Assembly: GCA_030606585.1 (NCBI GenBank)
Contig: JAUWGD010000023.1
Coordinates: 1 to 17,131, forward strand
Reading direction: 5' to 3'
DNA from: Dehalococcoidales bacterium
Lineage (GTDB): Bacteria; Chloroflexota; Dehalococcoidia; Dehalococcoidales; RBG-16-60-22
DNA length: 17,131 nt
The notes below the pieces were generated by a model. That model made no database searches. It saw only the letters and a program-made list of their open reading frames with translations, and was not told the origin of the DNA. The position numbers and the translations under genes were made by a program. This document shows, in pieces, positions 5,989 through 12,740 of the stretch. Position 1 is the first letter of the stretch, and each line of letters begins with the position of its first letter.

Positions 5989-8575
5989 GGCTTTTTTCTC
6001 CGTGTAAAACGCGTTCTACTACAAGCCCGGCAATGTTGTCATAGGGACGGTTAAAAGCTTCCGGATACTTTTTTTTCAACGCTTCCAGATCGACGCCGGC
6101 CACCTCCACTAAAAAGCCGCTGCAAACCATGCCGCTAGCGTTTTTAGAGGTAGTATTATGAGGTGTGATGGTATTAATTGCCCCGCCTCTATCCAGTTCG
6201 CCGGGTATGATGGGGTCCCACCGGCTGCCGTGTTCGATATAAACGACACCCGGCCGGATTCTTTCGGTAACCCAGGCACCGGCCAGCAGGGCCCCGCGTT
6301 CATTGTATATTTTAACCACATCGCCATCTTTAATATGCCGTGCTCCGGCAACTATCGGATTAAGCCAGACCGGCTCATATAAATAGCCGTCCTGGCCTCT
6401 GACTTTACAGGTATGGATTTCCCGCGTCCAGGTCATATCGTCATGCTGGGAATGAACCCGCCAGCGGGGATGATTGGATTCCACCAGTAAAGGATATTCC
6501 TTTGCTCTATCGGAATGCAGACTCTCCTGATGAGTAGCCCCGGAAGGTATCCAGTGCGGGACCGGAGGCCGCTCGTTATCAGCGGGGAAATTAACGGCCA
6601 GTCTCTCGGAATAGAACTCGATTTTACCGCTGGGAGTTTCTAAAGGATTATTCCCCGGATCCTCGTAAAAAGCGGCCAAACCGGCTTTCTGTTCCTGCCA
6701 ATGTTCATCGTTGGGAACGATATAATAGCCTTTCTTATTGAACTCTTCCCAGCTAATATATTTCGCGACACCAGAGGCCTCATAACCGGCTCTAATCCAT
6801 TCCTCAGGGCTTTTACCGTCGGTATATTCTTCGAGCAGATTAAATCTGGCGGCGATATCACACACAATCTGGTAATTGCTCTTTGCTTCTCCCCGCGGTT
6901 CGATGGCCTTAGGCTCGGGATATGCCATATAAAACTGTCCGCTCATAGTTTCGACACCAATATCATCGCACTCCATCTTGGTAATCGATGGCAATACTAT
7001 GTCTGCCAACAGACAATCATTTTCAAACCATGGGTGCTGGGCTAAGACAAATTCTATCTTCGGACTTCTTAGCGCCCGGACGAAATCGTTGGTATCGGTC
7101 CAGCAACTCATCCAAGAAGGACTGTCCGTCCATATCATGTGTATCTCTGTGCTATCAGGTAAAGGATATTGATAAGGAATAAATTGCTGGTCGGTAGAGT
7201 CGCGGGAAAGAGTAGTGCCATACCATTTTAACGGGGGCCGCAGAATGGCGTCATGAATCTTATTTTTGGGGATGAACTGGCGGGGTGTATCCGTATAACG
7301 CCAGCCTCGCTGGACATCTGATAAATCCGGTACGTATTTCGGATGGGGGAGAGGAATATTCGTTTTCTTATTATAGAGACCCCATTCGATCATCTTAAAC
7401 TGGTGGACGCCGGGTTTGCCAACGCCTTGCATCGCTAGCAGCAAAATTTGGAGCCTGGCCGGTTCCGTAGCGTAAGGTCCCCGGATACCGGGCCCTCCAT
7501 TACCTATCGCAAAACTGACCCTATGCTTGCTCCAGTATATGGCTAGTGCTTTGATAGTGTAAGACGGTATGCCGGTTATAGGGGCCGCCCATTTAGGTGT
7601 TTTGGGAACGCCGTCTTCTTTACCGAGAACGTAGTCCTGGAATTTTTCGAAACCCTTGGTATGGGTTTTTACATATTCTTTATCGTAGCTACCTTCCGTC
7701 ATCCAGACGTAAGCGATGGCGAGGTATAATGCGGCATCCGTATTGGGCAGTATCGGAATCCATTTATCGCTATGGACAGCCGCCCCGTAATTCAAATCCG
7801 GGCTGACGTAGATAGACTTAATCCCGATTTCCGTAAACCAGTAACATAACCGACTGGCTAACTGGCCGTCGAAGCCCCAGGGAGTCGTCTCCGGGTCGCA
7901 GCCCCAGAAAAAGATGGCATCCGTGTTTTTAGATACATCAGAGATAACGTTAGTGACTGGAGTCATCTGACCAAGATTCTCGCAACCCCAGACATGTTTG
8001 GCACCCCAGTACCAGCCTTCCCAGCTGTCCGTATTCCGGGTTTGCAGCGTATAACCACCTAATAACCGCAGGAGCTTGCGGTGGCAGCCGTGGGCTGCAT
8101 TTATCGTCATCGTTTCACCATGTCCGTCCGACTGGGAGAGAATGGCTTCCATGCCATACTGCTGCTTGATCCGTTTGATTTCGCTGACAATGATATCTAA
8201 GGCTTCTTCCCAGCTAATCCGGACATATTTACTGGTACCCCGGTTTTGCGGATTCCTTTCCCCCTGTGGATCCCAATCCACCCTTTTCATTGGATAGGGC
8301 ACTCGGTTGGGTGAAAAAACCCGATTTTTATAACCGAGGCTGTAAGGGGGGATGAGCGATTTCATCTGGGGTTGGAAAGTTTTACCCCGGGCTTCTATTT
8401 TCCAGGGTTTGAGATTCTTATATTTCCAGTCGTAATGAAGAGGCCGGATGCGGACAATCTTACCGTCCTTAATCTCTATTTGAACGGTGTTACTGTCGGC
8501 GGCGATAGAACAAAACCCCAGTCCTTTGATGATAGTTTTGCCGCCGTCCTTTTCCTGCCTCACTTTTTTTGCCAA
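5981..8575 (-). CDS. Divergent transhydroxylase-like molybdopterin alpha subunit, copy 1
   Basis: An 864-residue catalytic subunit of the DMSO-reductase superfamily, transhydroxylase/resorcinol-hydroxylase branch, expected to bind Mo-bis-MGD. The N-terminus has no CxxCxxxC cluster motif, as in the transhydroxylase alpha subunit (875 residues). The Mo-ligand region reads NTDSWEGW with Asp183-Ser184-Trp185, matching the Asp-Ser-Trp of the known enzyme, and a nearby His152 (DGHGE) may match the catalytic His. The Tyr-Arg pair present in copy 2 is replaced here by Ala161-His162, so the substrate pocket differs. The C-terminal MGD-binding domain (from about 680; SNHPRWRVHSQHDD) is intact and is followed by an extra tail of about 35 residues absent from copy 2. 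The start is TTG at 8573-8575 after AAAGGAA. No export signal is present. It could act on another phenol (for example resorcinol-type hydroxylation) rather than pyrogallol. Confidence 0.9.
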   Translation of the reverse strand: MAKKVRQEKDGGKTIIKGLGFCSIAADSNTVQIEIKDGKIVRIRPLHYDWKYKNLKPWKIEARGKTFQPQMKSLIPPYSLGYKNRVFSPNRVPYPMKRVDWDPQGERNPQNRGTSKYVRISWEEALDIIVSEIKRIKQQYGMEAILSQSDGHGETMTINAAHGCHRKLLRLLGGYTLQTRNTDSWEGWYWGAKHVWGCENLGQMTPVTNVISDVSKNTDAIFFWGCDPETTPWGFDGQLASRLCYWFTEIGIKSIYVSPDLNYGAAVHSDKWIPILPNTDAALYLAIAYVWMTEGSYDKEYVKTHTKGFEKFQDYVLGKEDGVPKTPKWAAPITGIPSYTIKALAIYWSKHRVSFAIGNGGPGIRGPYATEPARLQILLLAMQGVGKPGVHQFKMIEWGLYNKKTNIPLPHPKYVPDLSDVQRGWRYTDTPRQFIPKNKIHDAILRPPLKWYGTTLSRDSTDQQFIPYQYPLPDSTEIHMIWTDSPSWMSCWTDTNDFVRALRSPKIEFVLAQHPWFENDCLLADIVLPSITKMECDDIGVETMSGQFYMAYPEPKAIEPRGEAKSNYQIVCDIAARFNLLEEYTDGKSPEEWIRAGYEASGVAKYISWEEFNKKGYYIVPNDEHWQEQKAGLAAFYEDPGNNPLETPSGKIEFYSERLAVNFPADNERPPVPHWIPSGATHQESLHSDRAKEYPLLVESNHPRWRVHSQHDDMTWTREIHTCKVRGQDGYLYEPVWLNPIVAGARHIKDGDVVKIYNERGALLAGAWVTERIRPGVVYIEHGSRWDPIIPGELDRGGAINTITPHNTTSKNASGMVCSGFLVEVAGVDLEALKKKYPEAFNRPYDNIAGLVVERVLHGEKSRG

Positions 8576-8612
8576 TACTAATTCCTTTTATTTGAAAGCA
8601 ATGAAATATCGC

Positions 8613-8630
8613 TTCCGTGAGTAAACGGAA
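8613..8630 (-). other. Small stem-loop between the two alpha/beta gene pairs
   Basis: TTCCGT and ACGGAA form a perfect six-base stem around a six-base loop in the 86-base gap between the beta2 stop and the alpha1 start. No T-run follows, so it is not a normal terminator. It might act as an mRNA processing or stability element that sets the ratio of the two enzymes; six bases of pairing can also occur by chance. Confidence 0.3.
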
Positions 8631-8661
8631 TTACTGGTGTGCTTATTTATAATGACCATAG

Positions 8662-9498
8662 CTATTTACGGGTCAAAAATATATCGCCCATACATACATC
8701 GTCTCTGGTGAAGACTTTAAATGTTTGCGGTTTGTAACCGGTATAGCTGATTCTAACGGTATATTCTTTATTGGATGGCAGCCCGTCTAACTCAAAATCA
8801 CCATAATTATTGGTCTTTAACGTTTCTTTTTCCTGTCCGTCACTGATGGTTACGGTGACCTTATCCGCACATTCATCCGTATCGCCGAAGACTACCGTGC
8901 CGGCGATAAACCGCTTCGGTAAACCGATATAGCTTACCTTTTCTTTCATATTGTATTCGGGATGCAGTATTTCGACCTTGCCCTCAGCAACGAGTTTGGC
9001 GACTTCACTGTTCGGATCGTCCAAGTCGCCGAACTTTAAAGCGGCCGTGGGGCAGGCTTCGACACACCGGGGTTCTTTCCAGCCGGCATCAAGCAAATGG
9101 GCACAGAAGGTGCATTTTTGGGGTATATTTTTTTCGTCGTTCCAGTAGATGACCCGGTAAGGGCAGGCGGACATTAATTCTTTCTTTCCTTTTGATTTCT
9201 CAGGGTCGATAATGACTATGCCGTCTTCGCGGCGGTAAATCTCCCCGTTTTTAGCGGCTTTAACACAATTAGCTTCATCACAATGCTGGCAGAGTATTGG
9301 AGTGTAAGCTACTCCTACCGGATGGGGGTATTTCCCCCGCTCTTTCTCGATAATTTTTATCCAGAAAGAGCCTTTATCGGGTTGCGCCGCCGAATACGTA
9401 GGATAGTCATTGCCGCAATACTCGTCACGGCAGGCGATGAAGCAGTTATAACACCCGTTACACCGGGTAATGTCGATAACCATTCCGTATCTTGTCAT
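8662..9498 (-). CDS. bthL: Pyrogallol transhydroxylase-type iron-sulfur beta subunit, copy 2
   Basis: Small subunit of 278 residues paired with alpha2 and starting 5 bases after its stop. Cysteines: C13-C16-C19-C23; C70-C73-C78 with Ala82 instead of the fourth; motif III reduced to C112 (Ser102, Lys105 and Leu108 replace the others); C129-C132-C145-C149. That leaves exactly 12 ligands. Because each cluster takes three Cys from one motif and the last from its partner, one whole site is cleanly lost and three [4Fe-4S] clusters remain, the number known for the Pelobacter acidigallici transhydroxylase small subunit. Residues about 195-278 (RFIAGTVVFG onward) form the beta-barrel transthyretin-like domain. 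The ATG at 9496-9498 has GGGAAG upstream. It has no signal peptide and is cytoplasmic. The family assignment is firm; the substrate depends on alpha2. Confidence 0.92.
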   Translation of the reverse strand: MTRYGMVIDITRCNGCYNCFIACRDEYCGNDYPTYSAAQPDKGSFWIKIIEKERGKYPHPVGVAYTPILCQHCDEANCVKAAKNGEIYRREDGIVIIDPEKSKGKKELMSACPYRVIYWNDEKNIPQKCTFCAHLLDAGWKEPRCVEACPTAALKFGDLDDPNSEVAKLVAEGKVEILHPEYNMKEKVSYIGLPKRFIAGTVVFGDTDECADKVTVTISDGQEKETLKTNNYGDFELDGLPSNKEYTVRISYTGYKPQTFKVFTRDDVCMGDIFLTRK

Positions 9499-9502
9499 TT
9501 GC

Positions 9503-12007
9503 TTAAACTTCCCACTTGGATACTTCGACTAGACATGAGTTAGGTGCCATTCCCGGTACGTTCTTTGAGAGCATCCGGGAAGGTGTGAGCACATTGATGC
9601 AACCCCCCCGGTCGATACTGCCGGCTTTACCCGGTTCGAGCGGGTCGTATTTAGCGGAGCCTTCGCACGAATGCACTACGCCTGGCCTGATTCTTTCTGA
9701 AATCTGGGCGATTAACAACACGGCACCTCTATCGTTATATAGCTTCACGATATCGTTATTTTGAATACCTCTGGTGGCCGCATCAGTCGGATGTATACGT
9801 ACTACCTGATAATCATACCCGTCTTTCCAGATCCGGTGGCCTGGTATATCAGACAGCCACGGCACGTGAGAATCATGTTGGGTGTGGAAGGAATAGCGTG
9901 GATGAGGCGAAATAAGCTGCAGCGGATATTTCTTCGCCAGGTCGGATTGATGCCCTTCCCAGCTCGGAATGTAATGAACCAGCGGCGGTCTTTCGTCATC
10001 ATCCGGGGTGTGCTTCAACAAGCTTTGCGAGACAAACTCGAGTTTGCCGGAGTAAGTGCCCAGCTCTTTCCCTTTTTCGGTATTCCTCTTGGCATTACCG
10101 AGGTCCGGCGTATCGCATTCCCGGCCTTCATAGAACCAGCGCAGGGAGGGCGTCGGTTTATAATTTTCCAGCTGGGGTACGATATAATAGCCTTTTTTCT
10201 TAAATTCTTCGAATGAGATATACTTTGGAAGGTCGGATGAATCGAACATTATCTTGATCCAGTCTTCCTCGGTGTTACCCTCCGTAAACTCCTCTTTTAC
10301 TCCAAGCCTTTCCGCCAATTCGCAGAAAATCTGATAATCTGATTTTGATTCGCCGACCGGCTCGACACATTTCTGCTGGTAAACGATAACTCGGTGATTA
10401 CAAGCACCGGCTCCGTGTACGGAATACCCACCAGCGCTGGCCCATTCGCTGATGTCGTTACGTTCCAGGTTTGTACAGGCGGGTAGGATGATGTCAGCAA
10501 ATTTAGTCTCGGTGCACCACCAGCAGTCCTGATTAACCACAAATTCTAACTTAGGGCTCTGGTACATCCTGACCCAGCGGTTAGTCTCGGTCATTGTGGC
10601 AATGAAAGCGCCGCCGTAGCGGTAAAACATTTTGACTTCGGAACAGCCGGGCAGGGGATATACATATTTGTTAAACTGTTGTTCAATCGAGTTGCCGCAG
10701 AAACCATCTCCCATCCATTTAATCGGGGGATTCAGAATAGCTTCGGGCAGCAGTAAGCGGTAAATACGCTGTTTCACCGGATTAACCGCCGGTTTTTTGG
10801 CTAACCTGTTGATGCCGCCCTGGGCATAACCGGGAAAATCAAGTGTAGCGTTAAAGGGAGGACCCAGCGTAGTACCCCAGATATTGGACCCCGGTTTACC
10901 CATTCCCTGCATCGCTGCCAGGAAAACCATCATTCTCGCCCATTCAGTAGCGTAAGCCTGCCGGCAGGCACCGCCCTCGCCGCCTTTAGTGCCGCTGGAT
11001 AGCATTGTCCTCTTGGATGCCCATTCTCTGGCTAAAGCAATGATATTACGCGCGGGTACATCACAAATTTCAGCAGCCCATTCCGGGGTCTTGGCTACGC
11101 CGTCTTCTTTACCCAGGATATAGCTTTTAAATTCATCGAATCCGAGAGAATGGGTCTCGATATATTGTTTGTCATAGGTATCTTCTGTTAACCACACATA
11201 GGCAATGGCCATCGCCAGAGCTGTTTCCGTACCCGGCCGGTAAGCAATCCATTTTTCACTGTGAATCGCCGCCGTATAGTTACAGTAGGGATCGAGAAAG
11301 ACCTGTTTAATCCCCAGGTCTCTCATCCAGATACGCCATAGGGCTGATTCGTTACCGCCGTAAATGCCGTGGGTGGAATCGGGGTCGTTGCTCCAATATA
11401 TAACCATTTCAGTGTTTTTCAGGGCGTCTTCTAACAGGTCGTATTGCTCGGGATTACCCAGACGCCAGAAAAAACCGTAAGCATGGGGAGCTCCCCAATG
11501 CCAGCCTTCCCAGCTGTCGGGATTATCTAAAATGTCAGTGAAACCGATTAAGTTGAAAAACCGTGCCCAGGTACTGCTCCGGTAACCGACATTACCCCAG
11601 TTGTGATGAGAAGAACCCCGGGATACTATAGCCTCCGGTCCGTAAGCACTTCTGATTCGTTTCATCTCGCCGGAGACGATATTTATGGCTTCATCCCAAC
11701 TGATTCGCTCATAACCCGATTTGCCTCTGTTTTCCGGGTGTCTTTCGCCATTCTGATCGAAATCAACACGCTTTAACGGATATAAGATTCTGTCCTTAGA
11801 ATATACTCTTTCCTTTTCGGTAAGAGCAAAGGAGGCTACACAGGCCTTCCTAGGCGGGGTAAATTTTTGCCCTCCGGCTTCTATAGTCCAGGGAGGAGCA
11901 TCATTTTCATCAAAGACTAACGGCCGGACACGAGTGATTTTGCCGTTTTTTACATGTACCCGAATCGGTCCGCCGCCGGTACAGTTAATAAATACTTTCT
12001 CTGACAT
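9503..12007 (-). CDS. athL: Pyrogallol-phloroglucinol transhydroxylase-type molybdopterin alpha subunit, copy 2
   Basis: Catalytic Mo-bis-MGD subunit of 834 residues (known enzyme 875). The transhydroxylase moves a hydroxyl group between trihydroxybenzenes (pyrogallol to phloroglucinol with tetrahydroxybenzene as co-substrate) without net redox change. As in that enzyme, the N-terminus lacks an iron-sulfur motif. Residues His134, Tyr142, Arg143, Asp164, Ser165 and Trp166 fall at a constant offset of 10 from His144, Tyr152, Arg153, Asp174, Ser175 (Mo ligand) and Trp176, which I recall as the transhydroxylase active site; a Tyr near 395 (FPGYAQGG) fits Tyr404. The MGD-binding C-terminal domain begins near 695 (SPHPRYSFHTQHDS). 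The ATG at 12005-12007 has AGGAG seven bases before it. It is preceded by the FmdE-like gene and followed by its beta subunit. Resorcinol hydroxylase is the main alternative, being a close relative. Confidence 0.9.
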   Translation of the reverse strand: MSEKVFINCTGGGPIRVHVKNGKITRVRPLVFDENDAPPWTIEAGGQKFTPPRKACVASFALTEKERVYSKDRILYPLKRVDFDQNGERHPENRGKSGYERISWDEAINIVSGEMKRIRSAYGPEAIVSRGSSHHNWGNVGYRSSTWARFFNLIGFTDILDNPDSWEGWHWGAPHAYGFFWRLGNPEQYDLLEDALKNTEMVIYWSNDPDSTHGIYGGNESALWRIWMRDLGIKQVFLDPYCNYTAAIHSEKWIAYRPGTETALAMAIAYVWLTEDTYDKQYIETHSLGFDEFKSYILGKEDGVAKTPEWAAEICDVPARNIIALAREWASKRTMLSSGTKGGEGGACRQAYATEWARMMVFLAAMQGMGKPGSNIWGTTLGPPFNATLDFPGYAQGGINRLAKKPAVNPVKQRIYRLLLPEAILNPPIKWMGDGFCGNSIEQQFNKYVYPLPGCSEVKMFYRYGGAFIATMTETNRWVRMYQSPKLEFVVNQDCWWCTETKFADIILPACTNLERNDISEWASAGGYSVHGAGACNHRVIVYQQKCVEPVGESKSDYQIFCELAERLGVKEEFTEGNTEEDWIKIMFDSSDLPKYISFEEFKKKGYYIVPQLENYKPTPSLRWFYEGRECDTPDLGNAKRNTEKGKELGTYSGKLEFVSQSLLKHTPDDDERPPLVHYIPSWEGHQSDLAKKYPLQLISPHPRYSFHTQHDSHVPWLSDIPGHRIWKDGYDYQVVRIHPTDAATRGIQNNDIVKLYNDRGAVLLIAQISERIRPGVVHSCEGSAKYDPLEPGKAGSIDRGGCINVLTPSRMLSKNVPGMAPNSCLVEVSKWEV

Positions 12008-12047
12008 TGTTCACTCCTTTTATAATGAGATCCGTGCTTATTCTTAA

Positions 12048-12632
12048 TCATTTGTTTAGATAAGGGGCTTTACCTTGGCAGCCGAGGCATACATCCCCGT
12101 CCGCTACCGGATATGGCTCTTTACAGCGCGAGCAGATACCAAAACTGGAGCGGTGCTTCTTAGTCACCTCACTAAGTTTAACTTTTACCTTTTCATAATC
12201 ACAAATATCAGGCCCTGCTTCCTGTATCTGTTTCATTAACTGTTGTGTATCCTGCTCTTTTTTGGGTACCAGTTTAAAGAACCAGTTCTTTATTTCGGGC
12301 CATTTTTCAAGTTTGGCCGGATTTACATAGACTCTGATACCGTCACCGTTATTCGGGTCGTAAAGAGTCAATGCAAAACGGCCTAAATCGATAACTTTAA
12401 GCCAGCCGTTGCCTACAGTACAGTGAGTCAGCAATTGCAAGGCATCCGGTAGACAGGCTTGCGTCTCACTGATGGCATCGAGCAAGACTCCTTCAGGTAG
12501 ATGCCGGTAGGCAAGGTCAACCATAAACCCCCCGATAATTATCCCTGGTGCAACATAACCGTGAAAGGACTTGGCCTGCTCGATATACTTTTTGACGGGA
12601 TTAGAACAGATAGTATTTTGTTTTGGTATCAT
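12048..12632 (-). CDS. FmdE-like protein with C-terminal zinc ribbon
   Basis: A 194-residue protein of the formylmethanofuran dehydrogenase subunit E (FmdE/FwdE) family. The N-terminal domain has FHGYVAPGIIIGGFMVDLA (23-41), a variant of the usual CHGHxCPG block in which the first Cys is Phe, then Cys60 and PDALQLLTHCTVGNG (62-76), the conserved Asp-Ala...Cys-Thr-x-Gly-Asn-Gly segment. A zinc ribbon follows (C167-C170 and C182-C185). Members occur beside molybdenum or tungsten enzymes in bacteria without methanogenesis, and a role in cofactor insertion or metal delivery is usually supposed, not proven. It ends 40 bases before alpha2 and so leads the transhydroxylase genes. The ribosome binding site is weak and partly overlaps an 18-bp palindrome, so regulation of this gene start is plausible. 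Confidence 0.85.
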   Translation of the reverse strand: MIPKQNTICSNPVKKYIEQAKSFHGYVAPGIIIGGFMVDLAYRHLPEGVLLDAISETQACLPDALQLLTHCTVGNGWLKVIDLGRFALTLYDPNNGDGIRVYVNPAKLEKWPEIKNWFFKLVPKKEQDTQQLMKQIQEAGPDICDYEKVKVKLSEVTKKHRSSFGICSRCKEPYPVADGDVCLGCQGKAPYLNK

Positions 12633-12637
12633 CTTTG

Positions 12638-12655
12638 TTTAAAACCGGTTTTAAA
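12638..12655. promoter_or_regulatory. 18-bp perfect palindrome before the FmdE-like gene, candidate operator
   Basis: TTTAAAACCGGTTTTAAA reads the same on both strands and ends five bases before the ATG of the FmdE-like gene. With no loop it is a poor RNA hairpin, so a dimeric repressor site is more likely. A TATAAT box lies upstream on the same strand (plus 12712-12717), so a protein here would block transcripts entering the transhydroxylase genes. No regulator gene is in the window. Confidence 0.45.
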
Positions 12656-12711
12656 AGGCAATTTGCTTAAAATCATCAGCCTTCTAGTTATTTGTAAAAC
12701 TTTAAAATAAT

Positions 12712-12740
12712 ATTATAGAGCAAAACTAACCGGAAATCAC
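12712..12740 (-). promoter_or_regulatory. Possible internal promoter for the FmdE-transhydroxylase genes
   Basis: The minus strand has a perfect TATAAT (plus 12712-12717). At 17 bases spacing the -35 box is GTGATT (plus 12735-12740), only three of six matches and inside the 3' end of the acyl-CoA synthetase gene. The 93-base gap is the longest in the run and A/T-rich, which favours a promoter but also makes a chance TATAAT easier. Confidence 0.3.
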
